DNA of 47,486 nucleotides from a bacterium (GTDB lineage Bacteria > Patescibacteriota > Microgenomatia > Curtissbacterales > GWA2-41-24): assembly GCA_021813125.1 (NCBI GenBank), contig JAKALT010000008.1:1-47486 (forward strand), given 5' to 3'. This document shows positions 38,519 to 47,486 of this stretch, in pieces; the first letter of the stretch is position 1, and each line of letters starts with the position of its first letter. Position numbers and translations under genes: made by a program. The notes under the pieces are model-generated. The model did not search any database. It saw nothing but the letters and a program-made list of their open reading frames with translations, and was not told the DNA's origin.

Positions 38519-40251
38519 TATTCTTCAGCCACCCTCAAAACTTCCTCAATTGTTGTTACTCCTTCTATTACTTTCATGAAGCCGTCTTGTTTCATAGTTA
38601 TCATTCCGTCGGCAATTGACTGGTCCTCAATTGCCTGGGAAGTTTCGTGACCAATAATCATCCTTGATATTTTTTCCGAAACAACCAGAACTTCAAAAAT
38701 ACCAATTCTTCCCAGGTACCCCGTATTGTTGCATTCCGGACAACCTTTCCCGTAAAACAAGCTAATTTTTTTGCGAAAATCATAGAGGTTTCCAAGAGTG
38801 GCCTGCAACCGCTCCAAAGCCTCTTTGGTCACAGGCTTGGGAATTTTACACGTTGGACATGTTCGTCTTACAACACGCTGCCCCATAACGGCAGTCACAG
38901 TTGAAGCGATAAGGTAAGGCTCCGCATGCATGTCCAGAAGCCTTGGTAGGGCTCCTGCGGCGTTATTTGTATGCAGTGTGGAAAAGACCAAATGCCCGGT
39001 CAGCGAAGCCTGTACAGCCAGTTCGGTAGTCTCCGCATCACGGATTTCTCCAACCATCAAAATATTCGGGTCTTGCCTTAAAATCGACCTTAAACCGGAC
39101 GCAAAAGTCAGGCCCGCTTGCGGATTTATCTGAACCTGGTTAACCCCGGGGATTTGGTACTCAATCGGGTCCTCAAGCGTAATTATGTTAACCCTTGTCG
39201 AGTTAAGTTTTGAAAGGATCGAATAAAGTGTTGTTGTCTTACCCGAACCGGTTGGTCCGGTAATAAGGATAATTCCGTGCGGCCTGAGAATCGTCTCTTC
39301 AATGTTGGCAAGCGCCCTGCCTCTAAGTCCCAACTCCTGAAGAGAAGGCACTCCACCGGACTTTTTAAGAAGCCTCATTACCACTTTTTCACCGAATGAA
39401 GTAGGAAGTGTAGAGATACGCAAATCCAGCTCCTCTCGTCCGATTTTGAAGTTAAAACGGGCATCCTGCGGAATACGTTTCTCGTCAATTTTCATATTTC
39501 CCAAAATTTTGATTCTGGAAACTATTGCCTCGTGGATTCTTTTTGGTAAAATCAGCTTTTCGTGCAAAATTCCGTCAATTCGGTATCTGACTCGAGTTTC
39601 ATTCTCCAACGGTTCAATGTGAATGTCCGAAGCTCTGACTTTAATACCGTACTCCAAAAGAGTGGAAACAATTCTGGCAACCGGCGCCTCTCCTAATACT
39701 GCAGTCGCCTCCGGCTGTTCAATGTAGGATTTGGAAGCTCCTGTTGAGGTTTCCTTTAGCGCCTCTGTAACTTCCGTTGAAAGGCCTCTTGTATACTGTT
39801 CGGAAATAGCCTTAATAATTGAAGGGCCAGTAGCAATGTAGGGTTTAACCGAAAGGCCCGATTTTTTCTCCAAAAACTCCTGAGTCTGCAAATCCAACGG
39901 GTCAACCATGGCAACCGAAAGGGTGTCGCGATCTTTTGCTATTGGAATAACCGTAAACCGTTTCGCTACATCTTCCGGAATATAACCTAAAACCTCTGGA
40001 GAAATCGGCTGCTCGGATGGTTCAAAGTAGCTAACACCAATTGCTTCCGCTTTTGCCTTAACTAGATCCTCATCACTAACCCAGGCCATTTGCACGAGAA
40101 CTTGCTCCGGGGTTTCCTGGCGTCTTTTTGCTTCATTTTTAACAAATGAAAGTTGCTCTGAAGTGATAAGGCCTCGTTTATTTAGAACGTCCTCAACAGA
40201 TGAACCAAAACCGGAGCCCAAATAACCTGTACTTGACTGGGCAGTAGGCAT
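38518..40251 (-). CDS. pilB: PilB pilus extension ATPase (main set)
   Basis: The 577-aa ATPase has an N-terminal MshEN domain (LNKRGLITSEQLSFVKNEAK to about residue 145), which in other systems may bind cyclic di-GMP. The N2 domain carries the RASDIHIEP motif. The motor has Walker A GPTGSGKTT, IITLEDPIEYQ, LRQDPNILMVGEIRD, the His box GHLVFSTLHTN and four Cys (CPTC, CPEC). It drives extension with PilC and forms one operon with pilT and pilC. It differs from the second PilB (10569-12245), which lies with the kinase and receivers. Confidence 0.95.
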   Translation of the reverse strand: MPTAQSSTGYLGSGFGSSVEDVLNKRGLITSEQLSFVKNEAKRRQETPEQVLVQMAWVSDEDLVKAKAEAIGVSYFEPSEQPISPEVLGYIPEDVAKRFTVIPIAKDRDTLSVAMVDPLDLQTQEFLEKKSGLSVKPYIATGPSIIKAISEQYTRGLSTEVTEALKETSTGASKSYIEQPEATAVLGEAPVARIVSTLLEYGIKVRASDIHIEPLENETRVRYRIDGILHEKLILPKRIHEAIVSRIKILGNMKIDEKRIPQDARFNFKIGREELDLRISTLPTSFGEKVVMRLLKKSGGVPSLQELGLRGRALANIEETILRPHGIILITGPTGSGKTTTLYSILSKLNSTRVNIITLEDPIEYQIPGVNQVQINPQAGLTFASGLRSILRQDPNILMVGEIRDAETTELAVQASLTGHLVFSTLHTNNAAGALPRLLDMHAEPYLIASTVTAVMGQRVVRRTCPTCKIPKPVTKEALERLQATLGNLYDFRKKISLFYGKGCPECNNTGYLGRIGIFEVLVVSEKISRMIIGHETSQAIEDQSIADGMITMKQDGFMKVIEGVTTIEEVLRVAEE

Positions 40252-40330
40252 AACAAATTAAGTACACAAAACTACCGGTCAAAAACCGGCACATAGTACC
40301 TATACTGATCATAGCAATTCCTGCCTCAAA

Positions 40331-40360
40331 TTGGAATTAGCAGGCAAGATCAGGTAAAAT
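40331..40360 (+). promoter_or_regulatory. Promoter of the delta-prime-like gene
   Basis: TTGGAA (40331-40336), 18 nt and TAAAAT (40355-40360) end 9 nt before the ATG at 40370. No Shine-Dalgarno sequence, hence probably leaderless. Between pilB and this promoter a CCGG-TCAAAAA-CCGG hairpin lies at about 40274-40289. Confidence 0.5.
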
Positions 40361-40369
40361 CCAGAAGCG

Positions 40370-41038
40370 ATGCACTCTCCAAAAAACAGATTCCAATGCT
40401 TCCTTATTATAGGCGAGGCTACCGAAGCACAAAAACAGTCCTTGCAAATTGCCAAAAACCAGGGTATTGACCTGGACAAGGTATCACCCGACATTTTTGT
40501 GATAGCACCGTTAAAACAAAGCATTTCAATAGACGAAGTCAGAAATCTCAAAAGCCATATCTTCCAAAAACCTGTTAATCTTCCGGTAAAAATTGTCATT
40601 TTTCGCCAGGCCCACAAACTAACAACGGAGGCCCAAAACGCACTTTTAAAAATATTGGAGGAGCCGCCCGGGCAGGCTTTAATAATACTTGAGGCAGAAA
40701 ACAAGGAAAACATACTACCCACTATAAGATCCAGAGTCATAACCAAAGAACTGAAAAAGCCAAAAACACAAGAGGCCGATTTTTATCTGAATCACAACCT
40801 AGATGATCTTCTAGGAAACCTGCCTCTTATTGAAGATCAGCAGAAGTGGCTGGATACCCAGATAGAAATTGCCCACGGCCAAATAGTCAAAAATGCTAAA
40901 AGTTCAAAAATTACCCCTAAACCTATTACCCAGGCTCTTGATGCTTGCATCACCGCTAAAAAAATGCTCTCAGCAAATGTAAATCCTACTTTTGTGCTTG
41001 CAAATCTTTACCTTCAAACCGCAAGGAAAGAATCTTAA
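40370..41038 (+). CDS. DNA polymerase III delta-prime-like subunit, 222 aa
   Basis: The AAA+ clamp-loader core is visible as PDIFVIAPLKQSISIDEVRNLK, KIVIFRQAHKLTTEAQNALLKILEEPP and ILPTIRSRV. The last holds the SRC-like sensor region (here SRV). The usual P-loop is absent: GEATEAQ stands where GxxGxGK would be, and no zinc-binding Cys are seen. E. coli delta-prime also lacks ATPase activity but is about 330 aa. This copy is shorter at both ends and its C-terminal collar domain is reduced. It lies 50-100 bp upstream of gyrB. The role as a structural clamp-loader subunit is likely. Confidence 0.8.
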   Translation: MHSPKNRFQCFLIIGEATEAQKQSLQIAKNQGIDLDKVSPDIFVIAPLKQSISIDEVRNLKSHIFQKPVNLPVKIVIFRQAHKLTTEAQNALLKILEEPPGQALIILEAENKENILPTIRSRVITKELKKPKTQEADFYLNHNLDDLLGNLPLIEDQQKWLDTQIEIAHGQIVKNAKSSKITPKPITQALDACITAKKMLSANVNPTFVLANLYLQTARKES

Positions 41039-41057
41039 ACTTTAGCCTCAAAATAGC

Positions 41058-43173
<2,116 letters not shown>

Positions 43174-43689
43174 ATGGACGCAAGAACAACAGAGCTTGAA
43201 CCAAAAACTGTAAAAACGGTCATCTTAGACCAGTCTTTTGGGTTTTTTGACAGGCCGGTTCCGACTGGCGACAACGAAATAATGGAAACAGCAGACATCC
43301 GAAATCCTTCTTTCGAGCAACCAATCGGTGGTTTGATTGGTAGTGCAAAAACAGATAGCGGAAAAAGCATCGTTGGCAACGATTCTTTGCAGGTTACTTT
43401 CGAGATAAGATCAAAAGCCGAACGTCCGGGTCAAACACACCAGATCCTTACCGGCCACCCTTTTCACAACCCTGTCTTTTTTATGGAAACACCTCAAGGT
43501 CTGTTCGCAAGCTTGGGAGAAAGATCTGGACAAAACACCTCATCAACTGTTTTCAGTCGCTGGGTAGAAATCACCAACCGTCGAGAAGCATCAAAATCGG
43601 CCATTGCTCAAATGGTCAGAAACCATAAAGCTCAGCCTAGATCTGTAAGATTGAGTGACCTTCCACAAACAAAATTTAAAATAGCTTGA
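43174..43689 (+). CDS. Hypothetical protein between gyrB and gyrA, 171 aa
   Basis: No family was recognised. It appears soluble, with mixed strands and loops ([59 protein letters not shown]) and a basic C-terminal helix ([21 protein letters not shown]). No membrane segment or Cys cluster is present. The ATG directly follows the stop of the 37-aa ORF, and its stop is 1 bp before gyrA, so it is translated as part of the gyrase operon. The location suggests a link to gyrase or topology, but nothing in the sequence proves it. Confidence 0.65.
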   Translation: MDARTTELEPKTVKTVILDQSFGFFDRPVPTGDNEIMETADIRNPSFEQPIGGLIGSAKTDSGKSIVGNDSLQVTFEIRSKAERPGQTHQILTGHPFHNPVFFMETPQGLFASLGERSGQNTSSTVFSRWVEITNRREASKSAIAQMVRNHKAQPRSVRLSDLPQTKFKIA

Positions 43690-43690
43690 C

Positions 43691-46261
43691 ATGGCAGACA
43701 TAGGCAAAATCCAACCTGTAGAAATCACGACAGAAATGCAAAAGTCCTATTTGGACTACGCAATGTCTGTTATTGTCCAAAGGGCCCTTCCAGATGTCCG
43801 CGACGGCCTTAAGCCTGTCCATCGCCGAATCATCTACGCTATGCAAAAAATGGGCGTTACCCACAGCGCCCATTACACCAAAAGCGCCAAGGTCGTTGGT
43901 GAAGTTTTAGGAAAATACCACCCCCACGGTGATACATCAGTTTACGACGCCATGGTTAGAATGGCCCAGGATTTCGCAATGAGAAACCCCCTAATTGACG
44001 GACAGGGTAACTTTGGCTCGGTAGACGGCGATTCACCGGCTGCCATGCGTTACACGGAAGCCCGTCTTGCCACAATTGCCGAAACCCTGCTTTACGATCT
44101 GGACAAAGAAACCGTCGATTACATCGACAACTTTGACGGGAGCCTTAAAGAACCAGTCTTTCTTCCGGCTCTTTTGCCTAATCTTTTAATAAACGGCGCA
44201 TCGGGTATAGCAGTCGGAATGGCTACAAACATTCCGCCTCATAATCTGGGAGAAATAATCGACGCCACAATTCAGTTGATCGACAAACCGGAAAGCTCCG
44301 TTGAAGACTTAATGGAATTTGTTAAGGGTCCCGATTTTCCAACTGGCGCCCAAATCTATGACATAACGGAAATTACAGCAGCCTACGCAACAGGCCGCGG
44401 CAAAATTATGATGCGTGCCAAAGCCGATATAGAAGAAACCAAAGGCGGCCGTTTTCAAATTGTGGTCACAGAGATTCCTTATCAGGTCAACAAGGCTGTC
44501 CTGGTTTCCCGAATTGCTGAACTGGTAAAGGATAAGAAACTGGACGGCATATCCGATTTGCGCGACGAATCAGACAGAAAAGGTCTACGAGTTGTAATCG
44601 AGCTTAAACGCGACGCCAAACCCAAATCTGTACTCAACAATCTCTACAAACATACGGCCCTGCAACAGTCGTTCCCAGTCAATACTGTCGCTTTAGTTGA
44701 TGGCACTCCCCAAACCTTAACTCTCAAGATGATACTTGAGGAATTCATAAAACACCGCCAAAGTGTTATCACCAGAAGAAGTAAATTTGAACTCGAAGAG
44801 GCCAAAAAACGAGAGCATATTTTGGAAGGTCTAAAAATCGCAGTCGACAATATTGACGCAGTTATAGAAACAATTAAAAAGAGTAAAGACACCCAGGACG
44901 CCAAAATTAACTTGATGAGCAAATTTAAGCTCACCGAAATCCAGTCTTTGGCGATTTTGGACATGCAGCTTAAAAGACTTGCGGCCCTCGAGCGCCAAAA
45001 AATAGAGGAGGAACTTGCCATGGTCCGCGAAGAAATTGCTTATCTTGAAGATTTGCTTGCCCATCCGGAAAAAATTCTCAAAGTCGCCAAAAACGAACTG
45101 TTAAAGCTAAAGGAGCGCTTTGCCGATCCCAGAAAAACTCGGGTCTTCAAGCAAAAAATCGGTGAGTTTTCCGAAGAAGACTTAATAGCCAACGAGCCAA
45201 CTATTGTGACAATCACGGTCGGAGGATACGTTAAGCGTCAGGATATCGGATCCTTTAGGACTCAGCGTCGCGGCGGCAAGGGGATATCTGGAATTACCAC
45301 TAAAGAAGAAGACACAGTTGCTCAACTGATAGCAGCCCAAACTCACGACTTTTTACTATTTTTTACAGATCGCGGCCGCGTTTTCCAGCTAAAAGTCTGG
45401 GAGCTTCCGGAATCGTCACGAACTGCAAAAGGTGTAGCCATAGTCAACCTTTTGGATCTTCAGCCAGAAGAAAAAGTTCTATCCATTCTCAAAATCCAAA
45501 AGGCCTCAAAAGATAATGGCAAAAAACCAAAGTACGTTGTTCTGGCAACCAAAAACGGTGTTATCAAAAAATCCGATATTTCAGCTTACGAAAGCATCAG
45601 AAAAACCGGCATCATTGCCATAAAACTTACACAAGGTGACTATTTGCGTTGGGCCAAACTTACGGTAGGGGACGATATCATATTTCTAATTTCCAAAAAA
45701 GGCATGTCAATTAAATTCTCCGAGCGTGATGTTAGGCCGATGGCCAGAGACACGATGGGTGTTCGCGGCATCAAAATTAAGACCGGTGACGAGCTAATCG
45801 GCATGGATGTAATAGACAAAGACGATGTTAAAGCCGACCTTCTGGTCATAACCCAAAAGGGGATCGGCAAAAAAACCAGTGTTTCGGCTTGGCCTACACA
45901 ATTAAGAGGAGGTGTAGGCGTAAAAGCTGCAAACCTTGCCGAAAAAACAGGGGATATCGTTAACGCCCAAATATTAACTAAAGACGACGAAGGAATTATC
46001 CTGACAAGCCAAAAGGGTCAAGTAATGAGAACTACCTTAAGATCTGTCCCGCGTCTAACCCGCGACACCCAGGGAGTAATTATTATGCGCCTTTCAGGTG
46101 AAGACAAAGTAGCGGCAGCAACAGTAATTCAGAAGAAAAAAGAAGATGAAGAGGGTGAGGAAGAAACTAAAAAGCCTGTTGCCCCAAAAGCAGCTATCAA
46201 ATCAAAACCAACTAAGAAACCGGCACCCAAAAATCCAAATCAGAAAGCAAAGAAAAAATAA
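43691..46261 (+). CDS. gyrA: DNA gyrase subunit A
   Basis: The 856-aa breakage-reunion subunit has [33 protein letters not shown], and the active Tyr in [10 protein letters not shown]. The C-terminal beta-pinwheel has the GyrA box [13 protein letters not shown], which separates gyrase from topoisomerase IV, and several later blade motifs ([46 protein letters not shown]). A tail of about 45 residues is very rich in Lys, Pro and Glu and is probably disordered. Gene order gyrB, two small ORFs, gyrA; a terminator follows 25 bp after the stop. Confidence 0.96.
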   Translation: MADIGKIQPVEITTEMQKSYLDYAMSVIVQRALPDVRDGLKPVHRRIIYAMQKMGVTHSAHYTKSAKVVGEVLGKYHPHGDTSVYDAMVRMAQDFAMRNPLIDGQGNFGSVDGDSPAAMRYTEARLATIAETLLYDLDKETVDYIDNFDGSLKEPVFLPALLPNLLINGASGIAVGMATNIPPHNLGEIIDATIQLIDKPESSVEDLMEFVKGPDFPTGAQIYDITEITAAYATGRGKIMMRAKADIEETKGGRFQIVVTEIPYQVNKAVLVSRIAELVKDKKLDGISDLRDESDRKGLRVVIELKRDAKPKSVLNNLYKHTALQQSFPVNTVALVDGTPQTLTLKMILEEFIKHRQSVITRRSKFELEEAKKREHILEGLKIAVDNIDAVIETIKKSKDTQDAKINLMSKFKLTEIQSLAILDMQLKRLAALERQKIEEELAMVREEIAYLEDLLAHPEKILKVAKNELLKLKERFADPRKTRVFKQKIGEFSEEDLIANEPTIVTITVGGYVKRQDIGSFRTQRRGGKGISGITTKEEDTVAQLIAAQTHDFLLFFTDRGRVFQLKVWELPESSRTAKGVAIVNLLDLQPEEKVLSILKIQKASKDNGKKPKYVVLATKNGVIKKSDISAYESIRKTGIIAIKLTQGDYLRWAKLTVGDDIIFLISKKGMSIKFSERDVRPMARDTMGVRGIKIKTGDELIGMDVIDKDDVKADLLVITQKGIGKKTSVSAWPTQLRGGVGVKAANLAEKTGDIVNAQILTKDDEGIILTSQKGQVMRTTLRSVPRLTRDTQGVIIMRLSGEDKVAAATVIQKKKEDEEGEEETKKPVAPKAAIKSKPTKKPAPKNPNQKAKKK

Positions 46262-46285
46262 GATGAAAATATCTGCAAAAATTTA

Positions 46286-46309
46286 AGAGCCCTACGGGGT
46301 TCTTTTTTT
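46286..46309 (+). terminator. Intrinsic terminator after gyrA
   Basis: The stem AGAGCCC (46286-46292) pairs with GGGTTCT (46297-46303) around a TACG loop with one G-T pair, followed by seven T residues to 46309. Confidence 0.85.
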
Positions 46310-46317
46310 AATCAATC

Positions 46318-47486
46318 ATGATCCAACAATTACCAAAGGCCAAACTAATCTTAGAAGACGGTACAATTTTTGAAGGCGAAGCTTTTGGCGCTCCCACCTC
46401 AAGAGCAGGAGAGGTTGTTTTTGCAACCGGCATGACAGGTTATGACCTTTCACTAACAGACCCGTCATACGCAGGCCAAATTTTAACCTTCACTTATCCG
46501 CTTATCGGTAACTGGGGAGCTCCCCCAAAAGAAGTCTGGGAATCCGAAAAAATTCACGTCCAGGGTGTTGTTATATCCGATCTAACCTCAAATCCAAACC
46601 ATTGGCAAATGGAAAAAACCCTTAACGATTGGCTTAAAGAACAAAACGTTCCGGCAATTGTCGGTATAGATACCCGTGCCCTAACTCAAAAACTGAGGGA
46701 ACATGGTGTAATGCTAGGCAAAATTATTGTAGGGAACCAAGATGTAGCTTTTGAAAATTCAAACGAAAGAAACTTGGTTGCCGAAGTATCTGTCAAAGAA
46801 CCAATAATTCATCCGCCAAATTCGAAATCGGAAATCCGAAATTCTCCCAGGATTGCTTTGCTCAATTGCGGCGCCAAACGAAATATCATCCGCTGTCTTA
46901 TAAGTCGCGGTGCCAAAGTCTACGAACTGCCTTGGAACTTCGATCCGTTTGATCATTCGCGAGGGGTGGCAACGATGAAAGGGCTCCCGACAGCGCGCAG
47001 AGAACAAACATTTTCAGAAATCAAACCGAATATTCCTTTTCGAGCACTGGCGGGAATGAAACCGTTGACAGGACCCCAAACGGTGATTCCAAAACTCGAC
47101 GGCCTGGTCATTTCCAACGGGCCCGGTGATCCAAAAATGGCCAAGGACTCTGTTGCCATCATCAAAAAGGCCCTGGCCAAAAAAATCCCCACATTCGGGA
47201 TTTGCCTCGGCAACCAGCTTCTGGCACTAGCAGCAGGCGGCAATACCTACAAATTAAAATTCGGCCACCGCGCCCAAAACCAACCAACAATCGAAGTCGG
47301 AACAAAAAGATGTTACATCACCACCCAAAACCACGGCTTTGCAGTTGACGACAAAAAGCTGCCTGACGGATTCAAAAAATGGTTTTACAATGCAAACGAT
47401 AATTCAAACGAGGGAATAATCCACGAAAAATTACCATTTTTTTCCGTCCAGTTTCATCCTGAAAGCTTTCCCGGACCAACAAGATC
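46318..47486 (+). CDS. carA: Carbamoyl-phosphate synthase small subunit (partial)
   Basis: The gene runs off the window; 389 codons are present. The glutamine-amidotransferase subunit feeds ammonia to CarB for pyrimidine and arginine synthesis. Its N-terminal domain is clear (LILEDGTIFEGEAFGA, GEVVFATGMTGYDLSLTDPSYAGQIL, GVVISDLTSNPNHW, GIDTRALTQKLREHG). The amidotransferase domain has LNCGAKRNIIRCLISRGAKV, GLVISNGPGDP, the nucleophile Cys in FGICLGNQLLA and FHPES. Two oddities: a heptamer array encodes PPNSKSEIRNSP between the domains, and an in-frame insertion of about 45 residues sits before the GPGDP strand. It starts 9 bp after the gyrA terminator with no clear promoter or ribosome site. 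Confidence 0.93.
   Translation, partial: MIQQLPKAKLILEDGTIFEGEAFGAPTSRAGEVVFATGMTGYDLSLTDPSYAGQILTFTYPLIGNWGAPPKEVWESEKIHVQGVVISDLTSNPNHWQMEKTLNDWLKEQNVPAIVGIDTRALTQKLREHGVMLGKIIVGNQDVAFENSNERNLVAEVSVKEPIIHPPNSKSEIRNSPRIALLNCGAKRNIIRCLISRGAKVYELPWNFDPFDHSRGVATMKGLPTARREQTFSEIKPNIPFRALAGMKPLTGPQTVIPKLDGLVISNGPGDPKMAKDSVAIIKKALAKKIPTFGICLGNQLLALAAGGNTYKLKFGHRAQNQPTIEVGTKRCYITTQNHGFAVDDKKLPDGFKKWFYNANDNSNEGIIHEKLPFFSVQFHPESFPGPTR
46816..46843. repeat. Degenerate heptamer array inside carA
   Basis: Four 7-nt units of consensus CGAAATY fill 28 nt in the linker between the two CarA domains. They are translated as part of PPNSKSEIRNSP. It shows that the array type can also sit inside a conserved enzyme gene. 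Confidence 0.6.
46954..47090. repeat. In-frame, imperfectly palindromic insertion in carA
   Basis: About 135 nt encode HSRGVATMKGLPTARREQTF and following residues between PWNFDPFD and LDGLVISNGPGDP, where CarA proteins normally have a link of only some ten residues. Codons such as GGG, CGA, GCG and CGC are more frequent here than in the flanks. The ends are inversely complementary: GGGGT (46963-46967) with ACCCC (47073-47077), CAACG (46970-46974) with CGTTG (47063-47067), CCCG (46986-46989) with CGGG (47051-47054), CAG with CTG. It resembles the idea of a protein-coding palindromic element as known in Rickettsia, though no sequence relation is claimed. Confidence 0.5.

Noticed and set aside
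46318-47486. Frameshift in carA
   Set aside because: The unusual segment at 46954-47090 reads through in frame, and all downstream motifs (GPGDP, nucleophile Cys, HPE) are in the same frame.

Overview
The window reads as chromosomal DNA from a Candidate Phyla Radiation (Patescibacteria) bacterium, most likely of the Microgenomates (OP11) group. This is an inference from gene content and style. Genes are tightly packed, moderately AT-rich and use ATG, GTG and TTG starts; TGA appears to act as a stop. Type IV pilus genes are split over three blocks. The acyl-carrier-like protein has lost its prosthetic-group serine. rpsP, khpA and trmD lie together without rimM, and there is a YfhO/GT-C membrane protein group. 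No tRNA, rRNA, CRISPR array, transposase or prophage gene was seen.

Layout. Positions 1-4061 hold small unknown genes, a roughly 300-nt structured RNA with its own promoter and terminator (about 1031-1328), a membrane-anchored lysozyme-like protein and a cyclotransferase-like protein. Positions 4069-16870, all minus strand, form one long cluster read from right to left: a class A penicillin-binding protein, a PAS histidine kinase, two stand-alone receiver proteins, a PilB-type ATPase, a PilC-type platform protein, and then pilin-like proteins. The last group includes a 628-residue pilin-anchored adhesin, a PilM-like/LytR_C protein and two tandem paralogous pilins. Positions 17032-23753, plus strand, carry housekeeping genes: tyrS, a 38-residue membrane peptide, recG, rpmF, nusB, acpP-like, rnc, rpsP, khpA and trmD. 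Positions 23801-29961, minus strand, carry the pilus assembly genes pilD, three prepilins, a PilX-like protein, pilM, pilN and pilO. Positions 30007-35501 hold three large membrane proteins of glycosyltransferase/YfhO type. Positions 35592-40251, minus strand, encode pilB, pilT, pilC and the likely major pilin. Positions 40370-47486, plus strand, encode a delta-prime-like clamp-loader protein, gyrB, a 37-residue ORF, an unknown ORF, gyrA and the start of carA.

How it fits together. One prepilin peptidase, one retraction ATPase and one PilMNO alignment set could serve two ATPase/platform pairs. One pair sits with the major pilin. The other sits with a sensor kinase, receivers and a large adhesive minor pilin, which looks like a regulated second pilus or a tip complex for attachment to a host cell.

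The most unusual signals are: the structured RNA at 1019-1328; dispersed 35-bp arrays of degenerate heptamers, several of which encode prepilin leader peptides; a 37-residue ORF directly after gyrB that ends in the same 12 residues as GyrB but with different codons; an acyl-carrier-like protein with Asp in place of the acylated Ser; an in-frame, imperfectly palindromic insertion in carA; and many start codons placed 6-10 nt after a TATAAT-like box, which implies leaderless mRNAs.
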